Origin: UBA4207 sp964352405
GTDB taxonomy: Bacteria; Bdellovibrionota; Bacteriovoracia; Bacteriovoracales; Bacteriovoracaceae
Direction: 5' to 3'
Assembly (NCBI GenBank): GCA_964352405.1
Contig: CAYGRY010000039.1
Location: 1-25,191 of the forward strand
Length of the DNA: 25,191 bases
Shown: piece by piece, positions 6,185-13,679 of the stretch
How positions within the stretch are numbered: the stretch's first letter is position 1
Layout: the number at the start of each line of letters is the position of its first letter
The notes under the pieces: model-generated
The model's input: only the letters and a program-made list of their open reading frames with translations
Databases searched by the model: none
Told to the model about the DNA's origin: nothing
Program-made: the position numbers and the translations under genes

Positions 6185-8413
6185 ATGATGGAAAAAGATT
6201 TATCATCAACGCCCGTCACTATTAAAAAAAATGAATATACGTGCGAAGTATCACGTCTGCCATCGGCCGTGACTTCGCTTAAAGGCGAAAGTCTAGAAGA
6301 TATTGCTTTCGGTATTGGCGTTTCTCATGCACGTGATAGAACAATACAAATGGAACTGGCACGTCTCGCTGGCCAAGGTCGACTAAGTGAAAAATTAAAG
6401 TCTGATGAGGAAACTGAAAGTATTGATATTTTCATGCGTGAAGTAGGAATGTCATATGAATCAAAAAAAGAAGTTTCTCAAATTAATAATACTGTCCTTA
6501 ATTACCTTGAATCTTACTCTGCTGGAGTTAATTTTGTATGGGAGAACGAAAAACTCCCTTGGGAATTTAAACTTACAAGACATAAACCTGAGCCATGGAA
6601 ACCTGAGCATACACTTTTGACAGTTAAATTGATGTCCTATATCGGTCTTGCACAAACACAAGAGGATATAGAAAGGTTAATTATTCAATCAGTTTTAGAC
6701 GGCTGCGAGACGAATAAGCTTAAAAATCTTTTTCATCCTTACTTAGAGGAATTAAACGTTAGCCGTATTGAGAAAATAAAATCTCTAAAATTCTTAAGAC
6801 AAAGACTACCCGTCGAAGTTAAAACATTAAGTTACCTTCCAAAGCTTCTTGCTAGTAATAATTGGGTCATAGCTCCAGTTAAAGCAAAAAAAAGACAACC
6901 CATTATGTGCAGTGATCCACATCTTGAAGTGAATCGTTTGCCAGGTGTTTGGTTTGAAGTCAGTGCTTCAATGAAGAATAACGAAATCGTTGGCATCACA
7001 ATGCCAGGAGTTCCCGGCATTATTATGGGAAGAAATCGAGATGTTTCATTTAGTTTTACTTATGGCTTTATGGATATGGTCGATTTTTTTATTGAAGAGA
7101 TTAGAGATGGAAAATCAATTAGTGAAGATGGCCCTAGAGAACTTAATAAACGTGTTGAAACAATTAAACGAAAAGGCAAAAGCCCAATTCAGTACCTCAT
7201 TTTTGAAACTCAATCAGGAATCTTAGAACTTCCACAAGTATCTAAAATAGAAGATGGGCTTTATCTTTCAAGAGCATGGACCAATCACCGTGGTGGAATG
7301 GGCGATACAATTGAATCATTGATGGCGGCTCAAACAGCGAAAGATGTCGATGAATTCACAACAAGTATCTCAAACGTAGCCATATCAGCGAATTGGTTAG
7401 TTGCAGATAAGTTAGGTCAAATAGCATATCAACAATCAGGTAGAGCCCCAAAAAGGAAAGGCCACGGGCTTGTTCCTTTAGAGGCTTGGGTCAAAGATAA
7501 TTTATGGTTTGGAAAAGTTCCCAATAATGAACTAGAGCATATTAAGAACCCATCTGAAGGTTATCTATCCTCTGCAAATAATCATATTCAAAATACGAAA
7601 TGCAAAGCTCAGCTTATCAATCTGCCTATGGGTCCTTATAGGAACGATCGAATAAAAGATGTCCTCAGTGGCTTAACTGATATTGAAACTGAGGGAATGA
7701 AAACACTTCAAAACGATCTTTATTCATTGCAAGCAGAGCAATTCCTAGAAATTTTGGATGGTGAATTTCCCGAAACACCATTAGGACAAACTCTTAAATC
7801 TTGGGACTGTCATTATACTTTAGAGAGTATAGAGGCAACATTATTTGAAGCTTTTTATAAAAACTTACTCATTGAAACTTTTGGTGACAATTTCTTTGGT
7901 GAGAATTCTATACGTTTTTTATTAAGTGATACCTCAACTATCACAGATTACTATCACCTATTTGATAGAATACTTCTAAGCCAAGACTCCGATACATTAG
8001 AGTTATGGTTTGGAGGCTCCCAAAAAAGAAAAGAACTTTTTCAAAAATGCCTTTCAATAACTTTATCAAAATCAAATTCTTATCAGTTGCTGCCATGGGG
8101 CCAAGTCAACTCGGTAACTATGAAGAATCTTTTCTTTCAAGGAAAGCTACCTTCATTTCTAGGATTTGATCACGGACCAGTTGGTCTACCAGGTGGTCGT
8201 GCCACCATAGTCCAAGGTGCTGTCTATAAGGCCCACGGCAGAGATAGTAGTTTTGCGCCTTCCTGGAGAATGATCAGCGACCTTTCTGAAGACTTTATTC
8301 ATACTGTGTTGGCAGGTGGAGTTAGTGATAGAAGGTTTAGTGCTGACTATAAACTTGAAATCGATGATTGGCTTAATGGACGTTACAAGATCTTACCACT
8401 GTCTAAAACTTAG
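6185..8413 (+). CDS. Penicillin-acylase-family N-terminal nucleophile hydrolase, no signal peptide
   Basis: 742 residues. The family cleaves amide bonds (penicillins, acyl-homoserine lactones, other N-acyl compounds) after self-cleavage ahead of a catalytic serine. Here the motif LLASNNWVIAP puts that serine at S224, giving an alpha part of about 220 residues and a beta part of about 519. Other family marks: ARDRTIQMELARLAGQGRLSE (split as 49-58 and 59-69), the oxyanion-region motif SSANN (462-466) and the closing motif AGGVSDRRFS with DDWLNGRY. Relatives are normally exported, but this product starts MMEKDLSSTP with no hydrophobic segment. An in-frame TAA at 6176-6178 rules out an upstream extension. 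It would therefore act in the cytoplasm unless exported unconventionally. The ribosome-binding site is weak. The stop codon lies within a palindrome (8400-8416). Substrate cannot be told. Confidence 0.88.
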   Translation: MMEKDLSSTPVTIKKNEYTCEVSRLPSAVTSLKGESLEDIAFGIGVSHARDRTIQMELARLAGQGRLSEKLKSDEETESIDIFMREVGMSYESKKEVSQINNTVLNYLESYSAGVNFVWENEKLPWEFKLTRHKPEPWKPEHTLLTVKLMSYIGLAQTQEDIERLIIQSVLDGCETNKLKNLFHPYLEELNVSRIEKIKSLKFLRQRLPVEVKTLSYLPKLLASNNWVIAPVKAKKRQPIMCSDPHLEVNRLPGVWFEVSASMKNNEIVGITMPGVPGIIMGRNRDVSFSFTYGFMDMVDFFIEEIRDGKSISEDGPRELNKRVETIKRKGKSPIQYLIFETQSGILELPQVSKIEDGLYLSRAWTNHRGGMGDTIESLMAAQTAKDVDEFTTSISNVAISANWLVADKLGQIAYQQSGRAPKRKGHGLVPLEAWVKDNLWFGKVPNNELEHIKNPSEGYLSSANNHIQNTKCKAQLINLPMGPYRNDRIKDVLSGLTDIETEGMKTLQNDLYSLQAEQFLEILDGEFPETPLGQTLKSWDCHYTLESIEATLFEAFYKNLLIETFGDNFFGENSIRFLLSDTSTITDYYHLFDRILLSQDSDTLELWFGGSQKRKELFQKCLSITLSKSNSYQLLPWGQVNSVTMKNLFFQGKLPSFLGFDHGPVGLPGGRATIVQGAVYKAHGRDSSFAPSWRMISDLSEDFIHTVLAGGVSDRRFSADYKLEIDDWLNGRYKILPLSKT

Positions 8414-8416
8414 ACA
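8400..8416. promoter_or_regulatory. Palindrome TGTCTAA-N3-TTAGACA, candidate operator (copy 1)
   Basis: The perfect palindrome TGTCTAAAACTTAGACA overlaps the stop of the acylase gene, 70 bases ahead of the 880-residue lipoprotein gene. TATTAT at 8439-8444 could be its -10 box, which would put the palindrome centre near -43, a position typical of activators. The same arms recur at 12400-12416. As RNA it could fold as a hairpin (stem 8398-8406 with 8410-8418), but no T-run follows. Confidence 0.5.
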
Positions 8417-8485
8417 GTTCAATAACATCATTTCAAGGTATTATTCCCCTTCTTATGTGGTTCGGTTCTTGCATTTATATGCTCT

Positions 8486-11128
8486 ATGATGAAATCAGCA
8501 CTTACACATCTATGCCTTTTAACAACTATTATAGGACTTAGTGCCTGTAGTAATAATGTTCAAGAAATTGATGGTGCACAAAATTCGAGTTTTCTTGTTT
8601 CTCAAATCCAAGCAACAAGTGAAGCGGTACCTAACTCTGCGATTCCGGCAGTTAAAGATGCTACATTTGTTCACTATAAGGCTTGTCTTAAAGATGCGGC
8701 CGTCCAATCACCTTTAGTAGGTGAAAAATTTGAAATCATAATGAATGAACGTCAGTACGTTCTATCTACAGATATTGAAGGATGTTTAGCTTGGTCAGAC
8801 GCCATCACATTTGATTGGTTATCTGATGAGAAATGGGTTGAAAACAATTTTTCAATACGAGCAAAGGGTACTCAATTAGGTGAAGTTACAATTGCTACTC
8901 TTGTTAATCCATGGCGCGAAGGAAGTCAGGCCATTGTTGATACAAGATATCACAGACCGGTTGGTGTGGTCACAACAAGAGATGAACTTAAGATTCAAGC
9001 AAATTCAGTGAAAACAAACTCATTAAATATCTCCAATTTAAATTGGAAAGTGATCCGCAGAAGACAAAGAGATAACCAAACTATTCTTGAGTGGAAAATT
9101 GAAGGTACACCAGTACTAGAACGACTTGATATCTCCGGTCAGCAACTAAGAACAGAACTTGAAACCGGTAGAGCAAAAATTAATATTGCTTTGATTTCTT
9201 CAAATATCAACGGAACTCAAGAACAGATTCATGAAAATATTCTTAGAGATATTTCTTGGCAAAGTTCTCTCATGAAACTTGAAGGCGAAGTTGCAATCGA
9301 AACAGAAAAACTTCCTCGTTTAGGAGAATTGGCGAAATTGCAGATTGAATTAACTTTGCCATCAAATATGGCAAAAACTAAAGGTTATATTCAACTTAGT
9401 GGTTTAGAGCAATCACAAGGATTTGAATTTCAGCGTGGAGACAACCTAGACGTTGATCAATTCAACTTAAGAGAACAGGTTTACAACGATGTCGTAGGAC
9501 ATCTTGATATATCATCGCTTAAAATCGCTATCGATACTGATGACATGGAAGGATATTTCCTTGATGAAAACCTTAATCTCAGTATTACTAAGGCTTTTAG
9601 AATTGAAATGAATCCAAAGGTCATTCTACCAGGAGCAAGTGTCCTTGGAACTCCACCAACGACGCTAACCAATGGAAAGATTGATTTAAGAGTTCATATC
9701 TTCTCGCCAAACAAAGCTGGCCTTAACTTTGAACAACCTGATCTAGAGCAATTTACACATTTTTCGACAACAGAGCAGACGGTGACGATTCGCCCTGATG
9801 GCTTAGTCAGCAAGCTATTCAAATTCCCAACAGCAATCAGTCGCTCTCCTCTATTGAGGCTTAAAACACTAATTGTTATTGAAGCGAAACCAATTGATAG
9901 TATATCTAATATAAGTCCAATGGTCTTTAATGCAGAATTCTATCCCCTAGCCAGCTCAAATGATGTCACACTTTATGCTCAAGAAGACTTCTCACAATCA
10001 CAAGACCTTATCGCAAGAAGACTTTATCAAGATACACGAGGGTTATCTGCTAGAGATAATTATTCTTATCAAGGACTAAAATCACGCCTTGAAATGCTAT
10101 CAACTTTAGAAGGACATCAATTTAACTATAAATTTCTATCTCAGCTCACTGATAGAAGAATTGATTCAAAAGTAGCAAGGCTAGCACGTGCCTCTGTCGC
10201 AGGACTGACACAAGCAGACATGAGAATTCTCATGAGTTCAAGAAAGTTACCTAAAAGTGCTCTTGCAAAGCTTTGTAATGAGTTCTTTACTCCCGCAACA
10301 ATCTCTCGTGAATTTAACTGGGGACGTTTTGAAGATAAATTAAAAGGCGGAGAAAAATGGCAGCAATGTCTTGAAAACCCAAGTGACTTTATTAAAGTGT
10401 CTCCATCTGATCACGTAGAATCATTTGTTAAGGAAGAAAGAATTGGCGATATAAAAGTCACTAAACCCACTTTTGTCTCTCAAGCAAAAGGCGAGATTTT
10501 TAGAGGCGTAGGATTTTTTGCGGCTTATGGTGATCGATCGAGCCAAGGTGATGGAGAAAGAGATGCCACGACCGTAGAAAGCCATGTTGGCTTCGAGCTT
10601 TCAATTCCTTTTATCGCTAGTGTCGGTATAGGAGGAGATCGCTCACAGAGTGTTTATCGTGCTAGAGAAAAAGCTTCTATGCAATCATCTTTTGAAAGGC
10701 AATATACTCAACAAAGCGATATTGAACTTGAATATAATAGAATTACACTGGAGTTCCTTGCTCGTATGAGACGTTGTTTAAGTGTTCAGTCAGAAAGTGC
10801 GAAGAAAACAATGCTTATTTGCGATGACAATGATCGTTTAACTAAAGCTCAAGAGAATTGGTATTTTATTGGTGATACACGACTTAATAAAGTTGGTGTG
10901 ATTACAAACTCTACGATGCCTGGTGGCTTAGAAATGGCACAAGTTCTTCGCGGGGAAACTTCATTCAAGAAGATTTGGGGAGAGTTTAGGGCCGAAGATA
11001 GGGCTCTTGTTCTTGAGAAGTTAGATGCTGGCGCTCAAAGTATCCTGCAAAAGCCGATCACTGAACAATTGACTCAAACACCTGAAGTTATCGGTGTTGG
11101 TTTTCCAGGAATCATTGTACCTTATTAA
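8486..11128 (+). CDS. Large lipoprotein of unknown function
   Basis: 880 residues. The start MMKSALTHLCLLTTIIGLSAC carries a lipobox (LSAC, lipidated at C21). Serine follows the cysteine, so outer-membrane sorting is expected if the E. coli rule holds. The N-terminal third is beta-rich with an immunoglobulin-like flavour (around 65-140). The middle has long amphipathic strands. The C-terminal third turns helical and charged (for example LARMRRCLSVQSESAKKTM), with a Gly-rich patch GIGGDRSQS, and ends GFPGIIVPY. No catalytic motif or family is recognised. Size, lipidation and composition suggest an envelope structural or adhesive role, which is inference. Its stop overlaps by three bases the stop of the convergent 11125-12354 gene, with no terminator between. 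Palindrome copy 1 lies upstream. Confidence 0.8.
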   Translation: MMKSALTHLCLLTTIIGLSACSNNVQEIDGAQNSSFLVSQIQATSEAVPNSAIPAVKDATFVHYKACLKDAAVQSPLVGEKFEIIMNERQYVLSTDIEGCLAWSDAITFDWLSDEKWVENNFSIRAKGTQLGEVTIATLVNPWREGSQAIVDTRYHRPVGVVTTRDELKIQANSVKTNSLNISNLNWKVIRRRQRDNQTILEWKIEGTPVLERLDISGQQLRTELETGRAKINIALISSNINGTQEQIHENILRDISWQSSLMKLEGEVAIETEKLPRLGELAKLQIELTLPSNMAKTKGYIQLSGLEQSQGFEFQRGDNLDVDQFNLREQVYNDVVGHLDISSLKIAIDTDDMEGYFLDENLNLSITKAFRIEMNPKVILPGASVLGTPPTTLTNGKIDLRVHIFSPNKAGLNFEQPDLEQFTHFSTTEQTVTIRPDGLVSKLFKFPTAISRSPLLRLKTLIVIEAKPIDSISNISPMVFNAEFYPLASSNDVTLYAQEDFSQSQDLIARRLYQDTRGLSARDNYSYQGLKSRLEMLSTLEGHQFNYKFLSQLTDRRIDSKVARLARASVAGLTQADMRILMSSRKLPKSALAKLCNEFFTPATISREFNWGRFEDKLKGGEKWQQCLENPSDFIKVSPSDHVESFVKEERIGDIKVTKPTFVSQAKGEIFRGVGFFAAYGDRSSQGDGERDATTVESHVGFELSIPFIASVGIGGDRSQSVYRAREKASMQSSFERQYTQQSDIELEYNRITLEFLARMRRCLSVQSESAKKTMLICDDNDRLTKAQENWYFIGDTRLNKVGVITNSTMPGGLEMAQVLRGETSFKKIWGEFRAEDRALVLEKLDAGAQSILQKPITEQLTQTPEVIGVGFPGIIVPY

Positions 11129-12354
11129 AATTGCTGACACTTATTTTGTGGATCAACAAACTCTTTACATTCTTTATACTGTGAAGAGTTTTTACTTATT
11201 TCTTCTGGATCCCCAAATGAAGCAAGGCAGTCTCTCAAATCATTGCACTCTCTAGAAAGAACAGTCTTAGGAACAATCTCTTGATCACTAAATATATCAT
11301 AACCTTGTTCCTGAAGAACTTGTGCATTATCAATGAGCTCCTGAACATCACTTATCGCATTTGTAATAGAATCTTCCTCATCACTAATTTCTTCGTTTCT
11401 GACAATTGTCTCCCAAACTGCCAAAACTAAAAAGTAAGCTCCTAGTCCCGAATTGTAAGTTCGCCTTATCAGCTCATAACGCTCAATCTTATCAAGGCTA
11501 ATTCCAAATCTTCCAGCGCTGTAGTCTTTTAGAAAGTCATCAACTTTAGCAATATTGATATCAGTAAGACCTTGATCAAGTAGATCTTCTGCAAGCTGTT
11601 TTGGAAGCCTAGGTCTAGTAAAGCGTGGAAGAACTAATGGAGGCATACCTAATGCGACTGGGACATTAAAAATAGATACAGCTAAAAACTTACCTAGTTT
11701 AGAGTTTTTAAAACGTCTTATGACACCTGCCGGATTTTCAAACATTCCGTATTTTTTAGCAGCTTTTTCAAGACCTAGTCTGGCAATCTCTTCTTGCATT
11801 AAAAGCATGATCGCCTGTCTTTTGGCGTGATCACCATCAAATACACTCTTATATCTATCCCAGCGACCAATACGAGTAATAAAAATTTCCGCCCAAATAT
11901 TTTCATAAGACTCCAGGCTGAACCTAGATGGCTTATCAAGCTGTCTTAGCAAACTGGCAAGTTTTCCTCTTTTAAGAATATCCATTGATCCATAATCTAC
12001 CCTGGCAGATCCTCTAGAAACCAAAGTGGCCTCTATTAAGCCTAACGTTTGTTCAAGAGAATCAGGATGAAAATCAGCCAATTCTTTACCGGCATGGATT
12101 TCACTTAAAAACTCATCTGTGAACTGATCAACTAAAAGACCATCAATATTTTTGAGATGTGGCCTAGGGACACGCCTTAAAAAACCTAACCAAGGACTTC
12201 TAGAGATTGTCATAATCGTTCTGAAAGCTTGGGCACAACTAACCCATATAGCTGCTTGAGCAGGTGCTCGCTGAATAACGACACTTTGCCTGGTCCAAAG
12301 TCCAGTTGAAAGCATTACGAGTAATATAAATATCCCAGGAAAAGCACTTTTCAT
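11125..12354 (-). CDS. Membrane-anchored or secreted protein with C-terminal cysteine cluster, unknown function
   Basis: 409 residues from the ATG at 12354. An in-frame GTG at 12399 would add 15 residues, but that start lacks a ribosome-binding site and would bury the hydrophobic N-terminus (MKSAFPGIFILLVMLSTGLW). That segment is either an uncleaved anchor or a signal peptide. The body is mostly helical and basic, with a Pro-rich hydrophobic patch (VPVALGMPPLVLPRFTRP). The last 45 residues hold four cysteines spaced CX5C (ECNDLRDC) and CX9C (ECKEFVDPQNKC), consistent with two disulfides in the periplasm. No domain is recognised. It is convergent with the 880-residue lipoprotein gene (overlapping stops) and divergent from the 12504 operon, sharing the palindrome region with it. 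Confidence 0.7.
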   Translation of the reverse strand: MKSAFPGIFILLVMLSTGLWTRQSVVIQRAPAQAAIWVSCAQAFRTIMTISRSPWLGFLRRVPRPHLKNIDGLLVDQFTDEFLSEIHAGKELADFHPDSLEQTLGLIEATLVSRGSARVDYGSMDILKRGKLASLLRQLDKPSRFSLESYENIWAEIFITRIGRWDRYKSVFDGDHAKRQAIMLLMQEEIARLGLEKAAKKYGMFENPAGVIRRFKNSKLGKFLAVSIFNVPVALGMPPLVLPRFTRPRLPKQLAEDLLDQGLTDINIAKVDDFLKDYSAGRFGISLDKIERYELIRRTYNSGLGAYFLVLAVWETIVRNEEISDEEDSITNAISDVQELIDNAQVLQEQGYDIFSDQEIVPKTVLSRECNDLRDCLASFGDPEEISKNSSQYKECKEFVDPQNKCQQF

Positions 12355-12399
12355 TATAATCTTATCGGAATACTCAACTATTCTATTAGAAATAAACAC

Positions 12400-12416
12400 T
12401 GTCTAAACTTTAGACA
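12400..12416. promoter_or_regulatory. Palindrome TGTCTAA-N3-TTAGACA, candidate operator (copy 2)
   Basis: The perfect palindrome TGTCTAAACTTTAGACA (8-bp arms around one central base) lies between the divergent starts at 12354 and 12504. It shares both 7-base arms and the 17-base length with copy 1 at 8400. One bound regulator could control both directions. Confidence 0.55.
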
Positions 12417-12460
12417 CATCAACACCTTGAATATACATAAAAACCCATAAGATTAGTTGG

Positions 12461-12506
12461 CATAGGCGTTGCAATTTAAATAAGAAAACTGAATGGAGCG
12501 CCTATG
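12461..12506 (+). promoter_or_regulatory. Hairpin enclosing the start codon of the 12504 gene
   Basis: CATAGGCG (12461-12468) is the exact complement of CGCCTATG (12499-12506), which contains the ATG at 12504. Two further pairs (T12469-G12498 wobble and T12470-A12497) draw in half of the GGAG ribosome-binding site (12495-12498). If transcription starts upstream of 12461, the leader could hide its own start, as in translational switches or RNA thermometers. Confidence 0.4.
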
Positions 12507-12977
12507 AAAACATTATTTATAACTTTCGTTATCCTATTTTCTCATCAACTATTCGCTCAAAGCTCAATAGTTGTTGATCCTGCCTCTCAAGAGCTTTCTA
12601 TAAGACCAATGGGGATTCCAAATTCTGAAGGCAAAACTCGACATTATGTTACCGTTGCTGGCGTCGAAATGGGTAATGTTTATTTAAATGCAGAAATTGT
12701 TCCTAATCGTCTTATTCAAAATGCCAAAGCAGAAGGAAAACTTTTAACACTAGACTTTGATACATCAGAAATAAAAATGAAAGATATGCAAACAGACAGC
12801 CATAGAGAAGATAAGATTGCTCTAGCACGCTGTATTGCTCAAAGAGATCAAATTGAAACAATTATTACTGATTTTATGACGAATCAAAACAATAGTGGAA
12901 GGTCTAATTCTCAATCGAGACAACCAATACAACGTCTTGAACAAACTGCAGATTTAGACAGCCTGTACTTTAGATAA
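12504..12977 (+). CDS. Small secreted protein of unknown function
   Basis: 157 residues. MKTLFITFVILFSHQLFAQ is a clear signal peptide with cleavage expected after LFA. The mature part has an N-terminal beta-like region (IVVDPASQELSIRP and HYVTVAGVEMGNVYLNAEIV), a helical stretch with a single cysteine (LARCIAQRDQ), and a disordered Asn/Ser/Gln-rich C-terminus. No family is recognised. GGAG five bases ahead fixes the start. It is the first gene of a run with 12992 and the GT4 glycosyltransferase (gaps of 14 and 7 bases). Confidence 0.75.
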   Translation: MKTLFITFVILFSHQLFAQSSIVVDPASQELSIRPMGIPNSEGKTRHYVTVAGVEMGNVYLNAEIVPNRLIQNAKAEGKLLTLDFDTSEIKMKDMQTDSHREDKIALARCIAQRDQIETIITDFMTNQNNSGRSNSQSRQPIQRLEQTADLDSLYFR

Positions 12978-12991
12978 ACAAAAGAGAACTT

Positions 12992-13672
12992 ATGAAAAAA
13001 ATAATTACACTATTTTTATGTTACTCATTATCTTTTTCTGCGCTTTTTGCTCAAGGCTTAGATAAATGCGCCTTCATGAAATCGAAACAGTCTAAGATCA
13101 TCGAGATGAAAGAGGCGCTATCGGCGATGAAGGATCTTCAAGCCGAAAGATCAAAAGCCAGAGAAATTAGAGATCTCCTAGTTGATACAGCTGATTCAAG
13201 GGAAATAGCACTTCTTGCTGAGGCCTTAGATGATGAAGCTAGATCGCTAGAAGCAGACGGTCGTTTCAATCGAAATGTTGTTATCGGAAGTGGACTTGGT
13301 TCTGTGATATTAGCTGGATTAATGATTAAAAAAATGAAATCCACGCTTCAAGGGACCACTGTATTGGCAAGACTAATAACTGCCATCAAAAGTGCAAACA
13401 AAACTGCCGTTGGTAAAATCTTAACAGGTACATTCGTCGTTTCAATTGCAGCGAGCTTTTGGTTTAGTAAAAGAATGAGTGAGATTGATGATAAAAGAGA
13501 ATTTCTTATTTCACTTGTTGTAAAATTGGATGCTCTCAAAGACCTTGCTGATCAGATTATTGCGTTAGAGGAAGAAGTCGAACAAGAAGAGATCTCGTTT
13601 GGAATCAGAATTGAACAGTTGCGCTCAGAAGGCGTCCTCGACTACAATGGAGCTGAGTTAAAATGTCTGTGA
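12992..13672 (+). CDS. Envelope protein with two membrane segments flanked by coiled coils
   Basis: 226 residues beginning with a signal peptide (MKKIITLFLCYSLSFSALFAQ). A charged helical, probably coiled-coil region follows (about 30-90, rich in Lys, Glu and Ala). Then come two hydrophobic segments (about 97-113, VVIGSGLGSVILAGLMI, and about 142-158, TGTFVVSIAASFWF). A second acidic helix (about 165-215, with ALEEEVEQEE) ends the protein. Both termini carry a cysteine (KCAF near the start, KCL at the end). With the signal peptide cleaved, both coiled coils would be periplasmic around a short cytoplasmic loop. The function is unknown. It is separated from the glycosyltransferase start by 7 bases. 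Confidence 0.7.
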   Translation: MKKIITLFLCYSLSFSALFAQGLDKCAFMKSKQSKIIEMKEALSAMKDLQAERSKAREIRDLLVDTADSREIALLAEALDDEARSLEADGRFNRNVVIGSGLGSVILAGLMIKKMKSTLQGTTVLARLITAIKSANKTAVGKILTGTFVVSIAASFWFSKRMSEIDDKREFLISLVVKLDALKDLADQIIALEEEVEQEEISFGIRIEQLRSEGVLDYNGAELKCL

Positions 13673-13679
13673 GAATAAT

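Noticed and set aside
8398..8418. Hairpin at the end of the acylase gene read as an intrinsic terminator
   Set aside because: The stem is A+T-rich, overlaps the stop codon and has no T-run after it. The same arms recur at an intergenic site that cannot be a terminator for a nearby gene, so an operator fits better.
12355..12399. GTG at 12399 as start of the 409-residue protein
   Set aside because: It has no ribosome site, would lie at the edge of the palindrome and adds polar residues before a hydrophobic N-terminal segment.
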